Shown: positions 8,856 to 17,710, counted from the first letter of the stretch. The stretch: DNA of 21,912 bases from Chara braunii (GCA_003427395.1 BFEA01000461.1:189666-211577), one strand, 5' to 3'. Made by a program: numbers and translations. The notes: generated from the letters alone by a model not told the origin.

Positions 8856-9794
8856 TTGGGACGAGCATGTTCTCCCAAACCCCAAAGGAAAGAAGATTCT
8901 GAAGAGGGGGCCCAATAAAACAGAAAGGGCCAGAATTCCCTGCATGGGGAAGTCATCCATGGTGGCTGACGGCACAGGTGGTCCTCCGCCGCTCCACCAA
9001 GATACTTCCCTTAGATGCTACTAAACTTAGTCTGAAGTGGATGAGATATTATGCTTGTTTTTTTTTTTTGTTAACTCTGAGAATCGCTGCTTTCACAATA
9101 ACGAATTTCAAGAACTTAAGTAGAACTTCTCTTTTTTTTTTTTAACACTGCTGATCTCCTTCTTAATTGGTACCTTTCTTTCTTTCTTGCTGATCTGGAT
9201 GCCTTCTTTTTCCTTTTATTAACACTAATTGTCTGTCCTCTTGCACAAGGGGTACTGGAGTGTGTACTCGTCGATGCCTGGACAATGCTGCATCACACTA
9301 CTACTACTGCCCAGTTTAGACCTTATGTTGTGACTGCTATCTGACGTGGCAATCAACCACTACAACCAGTGTTCCCCCCCACCTTTACTACCTCCTACAG
9401 ATGACAATTCAGAGGGGTAGAAGAGAAGACCACCAGGACTCTGACCACTACTACTTCGAGTGTGACCAGACACTTATATCCTGACTCCAGACCAGACCTT
9501 GGTAGACAGCAGCAGCAGCGACCACCAGATAGAGATCACACACACATAGCCAGGTAAGGGGAGTGGAGGTTCTTCTCTCTTTGAAGCGGCTGTTGATGAA
9601 GCTCCTCGTCGCTCCGCACTGCAACGCTCCAGGTAAGTAATCTTCTGCCCCTTCCTCTTCGGCTTACTTCTCCCCAAGATCCCAATCCACCTCTCTCACG
9701 ACTCTACCATCGCCATCATCATCATCAAGCCAGCGTTCCCTTCTTCTTCTCGCCGGCCTTGCTCATGCCAGCGCAGTGAGTGCAACAAGCTTCA
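8856..9794 (-). other. Leader of element 2 between primer-binding site and gag
   Basis: About 940 bases without a supported gene. Long T-runs occur at 9058-9069 and 9131-9141, and a CAT-repeat tract near 9712-9728. CCAGCG motifs, common in the adjoining LTR, recur near 9731 and 9768. Small open frames here are not conserved with anything I recognise. Confidence 0.7.
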
Positions 9795-9806
9795 GCTCCG
9801 ATACCA
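9795..9806 (-). promoter_or_regulatory. Primer-binding site of element 2 (initiator Met tRNA type)
   Basis: TGGTATCGGAGC on the minus strand starts four bases after the 5' LTR end (CCCTTGCA at 9811). It differs at one base from TGGTATCAGAGC, the usual plant-retrotransposon site complementary to the 3' end of initiator tRNA-Met, which primes minus-strand DNA synthesis. This fixes the element orientation and the LTR boundary. Confidence 0.88.
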
Positions 9807-9810
9807 AGTT

Positions 9811-10967
9811 TGCAAGGGACCTGATTGTCAACACTTGCCAGAGTGTAACACAATGCATGCCACTTCACCATTCACATAGATTATGACTCCACACACAACG
9901 CAGAATGGGGATGAGATGAGAACCAAGTCGCGCAGCTCATGTTATCTCAAACACATTATAAAGAGTATCTTGAGTTCATGTCTCCAGGCGCTCAACAACA
10001 TGACCTGTCTCTCTCTCGAACATCAACATAATGGGGTCTGGCTTAGCCAGCGCCACCTCTCACAGCAACCAGCGAGCACAGAACAGGTAAGTAGTCACCA
10101 TAGCCATTCGTCAACCTGTCCTTCTTCTCTCTCTCTCTCAGTCTCAAGATCTCAGTCTTAGTCCTCCTATCTCATCATACATGCACACTCCTACCACGAA
10201 GATCTACTTTGAATGCTACCCACTGTAGACTAACAACTAACCCTCTAACTATGCTACTTGGCTGGTGCAACTAGGGCTGCCTCTTGCAAGCCAGCGCCCA
10301 GCTCCTTCCTTCCAGCGCAGCTTCTCCTCCAGCGCTAACCCAGCTAGCCAGCGCACAAGTGCATGCAGCACTTCCACGCTGATAATGCCAGTGGGAATCT
10401 GATGTCACGGGAGGCTGGCCTATTGCTTTATACTGCTGGCCTCCCCTGGTGAGGTCTGCATTGGTCTGTATTGGCACTTTGGGCCTCCTTCCGTCCCAGA
10501 CCCATGCATATGTGTGTGTCCCAGTATTTTCCCCTCAGGGTCTGCTGCTGCTGCGGCCATTTGGCCTGGATTTTGGACTGGGTGTCTGAATCTAGACCCC
10601 CTATAAAGACTTAGACAGAACTGGGAACCTGCCCTTTGACTTCCTTTTGGACAGACACACATTCTGCATGAACAGACACTCATACTGCACGAACAGACAC
10701 ATACTGTACGTACAGACACATCTCTTGCCTGAACAGACATGACCTCCGCACCCCCTGGACGAACAGTTGTGAGTCCCAAATCCAGATATTGCAGCTGTTC
10801 GTACAGGGCACAACTGTGACCTTTGACATTGGCTTTTACTTAGCTAGGATGTGACTTTAGACCCAGAGAACATGTCCTTTGATCTGCTTTCACGAGATGG
10901 GCCGTGGCGAGTGATCCCTCTATGCTGCATTTGCCGAACAGGGTCTGAATCAGGTAGAGGCCCTTTT
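9811..10967 (-). repeat. 5' LTR of element 2
   Basis: The partner of 1977-3139, with the same features: GAACAGACAC tandem array (10649-10744), minus-strand TATAAA (10432-10427), CT microsatellite (about 10126-10140) and CCAGCG motifs. Differences from the 3' LTR are mostly transitions. The right end is placed at 10967 from the ACATT duplication; if the LTR begins with canonical TG it would extend to 10970, overlapping that duplication. Confidence 0.9.
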
Positions 10968-10972
10968 ACATT
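10968..10972 (+). repeat. Target-site duplication of element 2, right copy
   Basis: ACATT, matching 1972-1976. Directly after it the codons GTA GGG GAT continue the Asp-Ile at 1971-1976 in frame, giving the conserved order DI-VGD found in the homologous integrase of element 2 (LDVIGD). Confidence 0.85.
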
Positions 10973-11349
10973 GTAGGGGATCGACCGGATGGGCCTTCAT
11001 ACATGATTCGCATTCCTGCACACTTGCGTACTTACCCTGTTTTCCATGCATCAAAGTTGGCACCTTTTGCTGCCACAGATCAGTTTCCCTCTAGGAGGTC
11101 AATGCTGCCCCCAACCATGACGGACACGTAGACATCGACGATATCATCGAGCACAAGCTGATGCCTGTGCCCAAACCTCCAGGAAGGGGACGACCGCCAA
11201 AGCCACAGATGCCATATCGAGTGCGGTTCAGACATCACATTGATCGTCAAGAACACCGGTGGTTCACAAGAGAGGAATTAATGAAGACTGCTCCTAAAAT
11301 TATCTCAAGTTATGAAAGAACGCTGAAAGGGAAGCAGCCTGTTATATAA
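10973..11349 (+). pseudogene. Pol C-terminus of element 1, continued after element 2
   Basis: This continues the integrase cut off at 1976. It encodes DGPSYMIRIPAHLRTYPVF and HASKL, matching the equivalent block of element 2 (DGPSYVIEIRLHLHTYPVF). A stop and frameshift follow near 11130, and the frame from 11161 has a Pro-rich linker and the chromodomain-like end YRVRFRHHIDRQEHRWFTRE, ending at TAA 11347-11349. The similarity to element 2 across this block shows related pol families. Position just before a polypurine tract and LTR confirms this is the 3' end of pol. Confidence 0.92.
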
Positions 11350-11370
11350 GGACTTCTCAGAGGACTATTG

Positions 11371-11385
11371 AAGAAAAGGAGGGAA
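11371..11385 (+). promoter_or_regulatory. Polypurine tract of element 1
   Basis: AAGAAAAGGAGGGAA is all purine and lies immediately before the LTR start TGCGAGG at 11386. This is the position of the plus-strand primer in LTR retrotransposons. It lies 21 bases after the pol stop codon. Confidence 0.85.
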
Positions 11386-11972
11386 TGCGAGGATCTGGGT
11401 CCTCGGCAGGCCTAAGGGGCCCCTGCCACAAATGTGCCCGCCCTAAGTGAAGGCACGCCTAACAAATCACGAGAAGCACTTGGCTGTCAATTTCGTATTT
11501 GGGGTCCAGGCAGTTTCGTCGTGGAAAATCCCAGGCCGAGCAGCGTGGAAAATCCCAGGCCTTCTACGCCTTTCCAACAGCACAGGCCCTGGGCGAGATT
11601 TGCAGCCTCATACATAGACAGTTGGGAGGCCCAACCGAATGAGGCCCAGTAGCTGCACCAGAGGCGCAGAACCTTGGGGCCTACCGGAAGCTTCTGGGCC
11701 CAGGCTCAGGGCAGCCAGGCTGCGAAGCCAGGCCAGCTCTTTTCCATATAGGAAAGAGTTCGCTGGCTGGCGGCTCATTCGGGCACTCGCATGCTGGCGG
11801 CAGCGCTGCTGGAGCTGAAGCTCATGGGATGCTGTGTGCGGTCGTGCAGAGAGGGCAGCGCCATAGCCCAGCCTCCATAGCTGGNGGGCTTGGATGTACA
11901 GTGAGGCGCAGGGGTGGTCTTCGGGTGTACAAAGGGAAGACATAGGAGAGAGACAAGGGAGAGAGAGAGAGA

Positions 11973-12005
<33 letters not shown>

Positions 12006-12327
12006 TGAGGGCACATACCTGGTATTGGCGATGGTCTGCATGGGCGACATCTTCAAGTACTTCGGAGGAGGCTGACATCAACAGTTGCATTGTCAATTAG
12101 TAGGCTAGTTGTAGCTGTGTAGGGAGTAGACTGGGTGCCGAGCGCCAAGTAGGGAGATGGAGACTGGATACATATGTTGGTGGTGGCGAGAGCAAGCTCT
12201 CATTAACATTGACTTTCAGTGCTACGTTGGTGCAATGCTGCTTTCTGAACACTGTGATACGATTTGGCTTTCAATGTGATTGTGCAATCTGAATATTGTC
12301 ATCTCGCTTCTGTTCATTTTCCTTGCA
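11386..12327 (+). repeat. 3' LTR of element 1
   Basis: 942 bases starting TGCGAGG and ending CCTTGCA. It shares landmarks in the same order with the element 3 LTRs: CCGCCCTAAGTGAAGGCA (11435), GGAAGCTTC, GCTGGCTGGCG, ACATACCTGGT, GCCGAGCGCCA and CCTTGCA. Differences between landmarks are large, so it is a related but older family member. It holds a doubled GTGGAAAATCCCAGGCC (near 11520 and 11545), an inverted repeat CTCTTTTCC-ATATA-GGAAAGAG (11739-11760) that includes a TATA-like core, and an unknown base N at 11884. Reading frames in this region on either strand are not supported as genes. Confidence 0.88.
11975..12005. repeat. GAT trinucleotide microsatellite
   Basis: About ten GAT units inside the LTR of element 1, preceded by a GA-rich tract. 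Element 3 LTRs carry a shorter version (near 14429 and 21139). On the other strand it reads as ATC, giving spurious poly-His or poly-Ile frames. Confidence 0.95.
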
Positions 12328-12992
12328 ATTGTCTTTCATTGTGAATTTGCACTTTGGGAATGACCAGGATCGTAACACCTCTCTCGTTGCAACAAGATCA
12401 TGCATAACGCGACGAATGGGAGGTCATCACGCATGTCACACCAAAGGGAGCCTCCCAACAATTTTCTAGCCCTAAATCCAAGCACATGCTGAGACTCAGG
12501 CTGTTAAATCCCGGCTTGGGTCCAAGGATTGACTTATAGCTGCGCTGGAACTACTCCAAACCTGCAGAGAATCAGAGTCCTCATAGCCTCAGACGCTAGA
12601 CCAGGAACGATATGTCGACCCTCATTTCTGCAGCGTATTTTACCAAGGAATAAATCATTTTCATACTTGCAACCCCACCGCACACCGAACCCGGTCTGGT
12701 CCCCTCCCGTGCACCGTACAGCTCCGTACCCGTACTGCACAGGGCCAAACAGAGCCGGGCACTGTCCTGTGCGGCCACCTCCCGGTGTGGTTTCGCATGC
12801 GAACTGTGCGGAGAGGTCCTGTCCCCCGCGTGGTCCTGTTCCGGAACAGTTTTCAAGCTCCTTTGAAGTCCCAGTGTCAAGAATGGGACTCTGCATGGCC
12901 CAGTGTGTCCCCAGAACGGAAAGAGAAGGGAGAAGTTTGGAGAATGCACTGAGAATCAGCCAGGACTCAAGGAGCACTTGTAGTCCACCAAC

Positions 12993-13105
12993 CTGTATTC
13001 CTCCAAAGAATCTGTATGTGTGGGTTTTACAGCATCCAACTCAAGCTTGAAAGCCCTTGCAGTCGATTCTCGTGGCTGGGAGTGCATAGTGTAATAGCCA
13101 AGCAC
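12993..13105 (-). other. Candidate exon of an unidentified host gene
   Basis: On the minus strand a pyrimidine-rich acceptor (TTTGTTCTTTGCAG, ending at 13106) precedes an open frame beginning VLGYYTMHSQPREST, and a CAG-GTTGGT donor-like site follows at 12992. The frame stays open to a TGA at 12958-12956 if not spliced. Balanced amino-acid use and flanking splice-like sites suggest a real exon, but I recognise no protein family, and the frame relation to the upstream candidate exon is unresolved. It could be a coincidental open frame. Confidence 0.25.
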
Positions 13106-13236
13106 CTGCAAAGAACAAACAGTGCAGCAGAACCCAGTCAAGCATAGGAGGGGTAATTGAGATGACCATAAGGTTGCAGCTTTTTCTCAGATGCACCCGA
13201 GAGTGGGTAGCCTAAACAGTATGTGTTCATATGGTC

Positions 13237-13425
13237 CTAACTTTCAATCAGCTCAAAGAACACACCACCAGGTTGCAGCTTATTCTTCAGTGCAACAGGA
13301 TCTTTTAAATCTTGATGCGAAGCTACCGTCTGCCCTTTTTCAGAGATGAATTGCAGTAGGGCCAGTCCGGGGTGATTGAAGGAAAGAAGAGCAAATAAGG
13401 TGGCAATAAAGGCAAACGTACATCA
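13237..13425 (-). other. Candidate exon of an unidentified host gene
   Basis: A minus-strand open frame of about 62 codons with natural-looking composition, including LALLQFISEKGQTVAS and KDPVALKNKLQPGG, ends at TAG 13239-13237. A pyrimidine-rich tract at about 13405-13380 could be the end of an intron, so the exon may start later. The word GCTGCAACCT occurs here (about 13270-13280) and again near 13169-13180. I cannot name a family. It may belong to the same disrupted gene as 12993-13105. Confidence 0.25.
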
Positions 13426-13596
13426 CAGCTAATGAGATACATTCTCACTGCGTTGTAATCAGATGCTATATGGGGGAAATTCTCACCTCGGAGTCAGGCT
13501 GAGCAACTATCAGTTGATGTCAACATAATACACACACCAAAACTAGAAATGAATCCAAGAAATGGCAAAAAGACATCCACATTCTCAAATAAAACA

Positions 13597-13600
13597 CATC
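13597..13600 (+). repeat. Target-site duplication of element 3, left copy
   Basis: CATC immediately before the LTR start TGCGAGG recurs at 21308-21311 immediately after the 3' LTR end TTGCA. The identity extends to CACATC if the terminal CA of the LTR is included, so the duplication may be 4 or 5 bases. It shows both ends belong to one insertion. Confidence 0.8.
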
Positions 13601-14602
13601 TGCGAGGCCACTGCCTCTATGAGCCCCATTCAGCCCCCATTTTGGGAGCCAGTCGTCCGCCCTAAGTGAAGGCAGGCTCGACGAGGCCCTCAGGGCCCTA
13701 CTTTGGCCACTGCGCAAATTCAGGCAGTTGCGCAGCGTCAGTTGGTTGAAAGAATCCAGGCCCTGAGCCGCCTGTGTGAATGTATGGAAAGCAGGCCCTG
13801 GGCTGGATACGGGTACTGGGCCGAAGACATGACAAAGGCAGTTGGGCTCATGCAACCACCTNGAATGTATGGAAAGCAGGCCCTGGGCTGGATACGGGTA
13901 CTGGGCCGAAGACATGACAAAGGCAGTTGGGCTCATGCAACCACCTCAGGCCCCAGGGCTGTTCTCGATCGTGCTGGGCCTCAGGCTACCGGGGCCTACT
14001 GGAAGCTTCCTGGGACTGGACACAGGCAGGCCACTTCGATATAGCAAAGGGCCTGCCTCTGCAATCGGCATTCAGGTGCTGGCTGCATGCTGCGCAAGCG
14101 CTGCTGCGCTATTTGCTGGCTGGCGCCTACGCGCTCACGGGCGAGCAGAGAAGGAGCAGGCAGCCATAGCCGAGCTGCACTGCTGTGAGCTGGGTGTGGC
14201 GCAGGGTGCTCCTTGGGTGCAAGTGGCATCTGTGTGTTGGGGAACGAGGTTGTGAGTAAGGCGAGAGACATACCTGGTGCTGGAAGCGTGCCACATTGGT
14301 CGCTGTATGCTCGTACTCTTCGGGGGAGCTGTTGTCGTCAACTTCGGCATTGTAGTATAGGCTAGATACGATCTGCCACAAATAGTCTGGGCGCCGAGCG
14401 CCAGATAGGATATATACTCTGGTTCTTCATTGATGATGATGATGGGTCTATTTCAGCATTGTCAATTATGAACTCTTGGTGTGTTCTTATTTGGTGAATC
14501 TCGTGATGCAATTCTGCTGTTGGTTCGAGGTCAAGATTATAAGGACTCATATGTATGATGCTGTTTGATTGCTGAAGTTCGCTATTGCTCATCTTCCTTG
14601 CA
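13601..14602 (+). repeat. 5' LTR of element 3
   Basis: 1002 bases from TGCGAGG to CCTTGCA, directly followed by the primer-binding site. It includes an unknown base at 13862 inside a duplicated 84-bp block, a TATA-like GATATAGCAAAG (about 14037), the hairpin-like CTGGGCGCCGAGCGCCAG (about 14386-14403) and a short GAT repeat. About 4% base differences from 20382-21307 by eye, plus two or three indels (including a 34-base loss near the start and 12 bases near 14052 in the other copy). Reading frames within it are shadows. Confidence 0.9.
13778..13946 (+). repeat. Perfect 84-bp direct duplication around a single N (5' LTR)
   Basis: 13778-13861 and 13863-13946 are identical as far as I can read, both starting GAATGTATGG and ending CAACCACCT, separated only by N at 13862. 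The same arrangement is in the 3' LTR at 20499-20667. A one-base gap between identical ends is the signature of two contigs that overlap but were not merged, so the true LTR probably has one copy. Confidence 0.9.
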
Positions 14603-14605
14603 ATT

Positions 14606-14617
14606 TGGTATCAGAGC
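14606..14617 (+). promoter_or_regulatory. Primer-binding site of element 3 (initiator Met tRNA type)
   Basis: TGGTATCAGAGC, three bases after the LTR end CTTGCA, is the standard plant retrotransposon primer site complementary to the 3' end of initiator tRNA-Met. It fixes plus-strand orientation and the 5' LTR boundary. Confidence 0.95.
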
Positions 14618-15817
14618 TGTGGTACGAATGCGCTCATCTGGCGCTTGTCTTCTGCGTTATGCGGTACATACATGCGGTCTGCTTGGCGAGTTTGGCCGTA
14701 AGTGGTGTGTAGTGAGGAGGGCGGAGGCGAGTGAGTGGCGACCTAGGAGGTGAGGGGTTCGCCAGGAAGGCTACGAGATGGGTATTGTGGTCTGGACAGT
14801 GTGATGAGAATTATCTAATGTGTGATTGATGCTGAGGTGGAACGGCGAGATAATGCTGGTTGTGCCGATGTAGTGACTGGTCATCGCAATCGCCATCTGG
14901 TCATCTGGTGAGATTATCTCTGTGGTTGGGGGCAGCTATTTGAGGTACGTTGCTCTTAGCCTTATCTACCCTCTCCGGCACATCTTACCGTGAGGTTGTG
15001 TGTTCCTTCTTGAGAGTCCTCTCATTGTGAGGTGTCGAGTGCACTCAACCTTGAGAGTCGGCAATGTTCACGTAGAGCATCTGGGAGAAGATGGGCGGAG
15101 CTTTCTGAAGGGCCCTGGACGAAGCACTAGGTCACGGTCACCATGCCAACCCGCCAGGAGTAGCTTGTCCTTTGTTTGGCTTGCTGCGCTGTTAGATGGG
15201 TACTGAAGGGCAGGCCAGCCCTTTCGGGAGACGAGACCGGGCGTCTTTAAATAAGCACCGGAAGGGGAACCATTGGTTGTGATCGTCGTCCAGCTGCGAC
15301 GTAAAAGAATTCCTGGAGTCACTTGGGGGCGGACGTTAAATTGCCTCTGGATCAGCCAATGGTTGTAAGGCTCGCTGCATGCGAGGTAATCCAGTGCAGG
15401 GCTGGCCAGCTCAGCAGATACTCGGGGCACAGGGGTGGGCCGGACACACACCTTTAGACACGCGACGCTCTCCAGATTGCTCAGGGACGCTGACGTTAAG
15501 TGATACTCAGGGGAACTAACGGAGGGGTAAATTCCAGGTGATAAGTTCGAGAAAATTCCATGCTGTCATGTTTTGATTAGGTAGGTGTACAGCCATTGAC
15601 ATTTGACAGACAACATTAGTTAGAACTGTTTCTTGTTCATGGTGCTTCTGTTTGCGGACTAGTCAAACTAAAAATAGTTTTATTTGCAGGAATCTGACTT
15701 ACCTGTTGGGCCCGAATGTAAAGTCTTTGAAATAGACACCAGTTAATTGGTTTGTACACTACGCTGCGGTAGGCATTTAGAGTGCACTAGTGCAGATTGT
15801 GTACAGGGCTGTAGCTT
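14618..15817 (+). other. Leader of element 3 between primer-binding site and gag
   Basis: 1.2 kb without a supported gene. It contains open frames on both strands (for example 15000-15206 plus and 15451-15068 minus), but none shows a domain or natural start context that convinces me. Packaging and translation signals are expected here but cannot be identified by reading. Confidence 0.7.
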
Positions 15818-16466
15818 ATGAGCGACGCGGAGGACACTGGAGAGGACGACCGGAGGATATTGCGATCGACTAGACGCCCAGTTACCCACTTGGCACTAGG
15901 ACCAGAGGGCGACATATTTCTCTTCCGCCAGCTTAGGGTGAGGGAGCAGCAGCAGAGGAGGGCTAGAGTAGCAGAGGCTAGCAGGGCACTTGTGAGTGAA
16001 GCCGCAGCTTCAGAAGCCATGGCCACTTCAGCACAGCAGTCTACTCAGGCTGGTAGTCCAGGGTTTGTTGGGTCAACAGTTGCACAGACCTAGAGTCAGT
16101 CCACTGGTGTAAAGGCGAGCCAGGCAATAGTGTTGACCTCCGACGAGATCGCCATACAACAAGCAGCAATGCAGGAGGCACAGCTACAGAAGCCATTAGG
16201 AGATATAAAAGCGGAGAAAGAAAGAATGATTCGAAGAAGAGCCAGGATGCAACAGAGACAAGCAGACGTTAGTGAGTTAGAGAAGATAGACCTAACGCTA
16301 GTGATTGATGAGGTGAGGATCGTACGGTCCGTCCTGCTGAATGTAGTGGAGATGAGGGACCATCAGACAGCCATCCTTCAGGATATCCAGCAAAGTCTGG
16401 CCCTGTTGGTTGGGCAAGCGCAGGCTACGTCGCCAATGTCCGGCTTGGTGCCTGGCCCGTTGTACA
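15818..16466 (+). pseudogene. Gag N-terminal region of element 3
   Basis: The likely Gag start is ATG at 15818 (MSDAEDTGEDDRRILRSTRR). The frame runs to TAG at 16091-16093, apparently from CAG in a Gln-rich stretch, and continues in the same frame through 16130-16466 with a coiled-coil-like block rich in Glu, Arg and Gln (QAAMQEAQLQKPLGDIKAEK). Near 16460 the meaningful frame shifts by -1. A coiled-coil N-terminus before the capsid is also seen in element 2. No named domain. Confidence 0.7.
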
Positions 16467-16966
16467 GCCTCCTCCTTTTGTCCCACCGGTGACTGGGGTA
16501 TCCCCATATGTAGCCCCATCATCGGTTGCAATCGTTTCCCTGGGCATGCCGCTATCAGGAGGGGTATCAGCAGGAACTAGTTTGCCGGTTCCTGTACAGA
16601 CAGTGTTCACCCAATCTCCGCTGCAGGTTGCAGTTACCTCGCATCCTGTTGTCTCGCAACCTGTGCAGCCACAGGGCACACAGCCCCAGTAGCTAGCACA
16701 GCAACCTGTGTCACAGGGTCCACAGCTCGGTGTGATGCAGGGACCGGGACCAGCACAGTGGGTACCAAAGACGGCTATCGCTGCTCCTAAACCCTTCACA
16801 GGGGATAAGAGGGGCGAAGACCTCGACACGTGGTTGAGAGCAGTGTCAATCTATGTAAAGTGTAAGCTTACCTTGCCACACGAGGAAGTGTTAGTGGCTG
16901 CATCCTATCTAGAGGGTAGTGCAGCACGATGGTTGAGCGGTTTGGTGCAACTACAGGGATACGGTG
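16467..16966 (+). pseudogene. Gag capsid N-terminal part of element 3
   Basis: After a Pro/Val/Gln-rich linker broken by TAG at 16690-16692 (probably CAG), the frame has a clear Gag capsid start: APKPFTGDKRGEDLDTWLRA followed by EVLVAASYLEGSAARWL. This is the retrotransposon Gag block in which PF-G and the W of ARWL are conserved. Homology stops at about 16962-16966 (LQGYG), where the rps7 fragment begins on the other strand. Roughly the middle third of the capsid is missing before gag resumes at about 18559. Confidence 0.85.
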
Positions 16967-16970
16967 TCAA

Positions 16971-17129
16971 ATGTCGTCTCCACAGGGCGCCTTCAAGAAT
17001 CCACCGAAGAGCTAAGGTTTCTTGACGACTCTTTGGTATAATGGATGGGACTAATTGGGTGGTTCCAGAGATTTTGACTTTTCTTACTTCCGTTGAAGAA
17101 GCCAATGTGCCAATCTTTCTCTATTAGCT
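16971..17129 (-). pseudogene. rps7: Mitochondrial ribosomal protein S7 fragment (NUMT)
   Basis: The minus-strand frame contains STEVRKVKISGTTQLVPSII followed by a QETLALRWILEGA block. This is the conserved central part of the S7 family in its plant mitochondrial form (VRKV, GTTQLVPSII, RQETLALRWILE). S7 is a small-subunit ribosomal protein that binds the 3' domain of 16S-type rRNA. Only about 50 codons remain: the C-terminus is cut at the junction with gag (about 16971), and the N-terminal part diverges before 17129, which begins 22 bases after the sdh3 stop. The plastid S7 is less similar in this block by my reading, so mitochondrial origin is preferred. Confidence 0.85.
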
Positions 17130-17150
17130 TTCATTCGTTTACACCTTTTT

Positions 17151-17526
17151 TTACGACAAAGAGAATCTCAAGATATTCAATGTAACTAGACAAGCTGCAA
17201 AAAAGAATATAATAGATCCGGAAGTGTACACTTTTGATAAATCTAAGCTGCGCCCTAAATCCCACAATAAATGTCGAATTTCATTGCTAAAATGATAGCA
17301 TAGTGCTAAGAAAGCTAAATTGAACAAACTGAAGATTAACCAATGAAAATAACAAATGAAGTAAAAGACAAATAAATAAAAGTCGAAAAAATTCAGACTA
17401 AGTTCACAAATTTTGACAAAAAGAATACTAAATAAAACAGTAGTAGCTAAAAAAGCACCACAAATTCTATGAAAAATAGAGAAAAGTCAATCTTATAGTT
17501 CAAGAAGCTAATAAATCACGTTTTCA
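17151..17526 (-). pseudogene. sdh3: Mitochondrial succinate dehydrogenase subunit 3 (NUMT)
   Basis: A minus-strand frame without a usable ATG encodes most of SDH3, the cytochrome b membrane anchor of respiratory complex II. Visible landmarks are FSIFHRICGAFLA near 17486-17445, hydrophobic segments, ALCYHF with its His as the expected haem ligand, then EIRHLLWDLG and KVYTSGS, and a stop at 17153-17151. The N-terminal part (17526-17487) matches the family weakly in another frame with a stop, so there is a small deletion and frameshift there. Length is close to that of a full SDH3. Mitochondrial encoding of sdh3 is common in charophytes, bryophytes and many vascular plants. Confidence 0.85.
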
Positions 17527-17710
17527 AGCAATAGAAGCTACTGTGATTGCTAAGACAAATAGTAGGTCTAATAGGATAGTTAATTTACGTAAAGTAGTTC
17601 ACGGAATTGTGGTAGAACGTTTAATTCCTATTCATTCGAGTATGGTAGCGACTCTTCAAGTAATTGACTTTCACAGTGTAAAATTTCTGCAAATTGAGCA
17701 ATTGATCTAA
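17498..17710 (+). other. Unidentified open frame inside the mitochondrial insert
   Basis: A plus-strand open stretch of 70 codons without ATG begins VQEANKSRFQAIEA and includes NRIVNLRKVVHGIVVERLIP. Its composition looks protein-like, but I do not recognise a family. Its first 30 bases overlap the decayed N-terminus of sdh3 on the other strand. It may be chance, or part of another organellar gene on the opposite strand. Confidence 0.2.

Larger units (their letters stand above)
1977..10967 (-). mobile_element. Element 2: near full-length Ty3/gypsy LTR retrotransposon nested in element 1
   Basis: On the minus strand the order is 5' LTR (10967-9811), primer-binding site (9806-9795), leader, gag (8855-6603), protease, reverse transcriptase, RNase H, integrase and chromodomain-like C-terminus (6561-3177), then 3' LTR (3139-1977). 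This is the classic Ty3/gypsy arrangement. The LTRs differ by roughly a dozen bases over the first 560 bases by eye, so it is younger than element 1, which it interrupts. Frameshifts and stops occur in every domain, so it is not autonomous. The protein C-terminus resembles a degenerate chromodomain, which would make it a chromovirus-type element; that part is inference. Confidence 0.93.
631..12327 (+). mobile_element. Element 1: decayed Ty3/gypsy retrotransposon, split by element 2
   Basis: The visible parts on the plus strand are a reverse transcriptase scrap (631-699), RNase H tail (710-1032), integrase (1033-1976), pol C-terminus (10973-11349), polypurine tract (11371-11385) and 3' LTR (11386-12327). 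Element 2 occupies 1977-10967. The order RT, RNase H, integrase is that of Ty3/gypsy pol. The 5' LTR, gag, protease and most of the RT are missing. Its LTR starts TGCGAGG and ends CCTTGCA like that of element 3, so the two are related families. The true left boundary is unknown. Confidence 0.8.
12328..13600. other. Non-element sequence between elements 1 and 3
   Basis: No retroelement protein is visible here. Positions 12680-12850 are C-rich with repeated GTAC/GGTCC-like words. The plus-strand open frame 12529-13050 (173 codons) has no recognisable domain and low-complexity composition, so I do not call it a gene. Two minus-strand stretches look exon-like and are listed separately. This DNA is probably the pre-insertion host locus of element 3. 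Confidence 0.5.

Noticed and set aside
8226-9024. Plus-strand Ser/Phe/Leu-rich frames of 88-125 codons
   Set aside because: They are shadows of the purine-rich coiled-coil Gag coding on the minus strand.
11608-12096. Minus-strand frames with poly-His, poly-Ser or poly-Ile
   Set aside because: They are produced by the GAT microsatellite within the LTR of element 1.
12529-13050. 173-codon plus-strand open frame as a gene
   Set aside because: No domain, C-rich low-complexity composition and no conservation signal visible; it overlaps open frames on the other strand.
13703-14255. Open frames inside the element 3 LTRs, also seen around 20463-20964
   Set aside because: They cross an unknown base and a probable artefactual duplication, and lie entirely in LTR sequence.
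14606-14617. Part of a tRNA gene
   Set aside because: Only the 12-base complement of the tRNA 3' end is present, directly after an LTR, so it is a primer-binding site.
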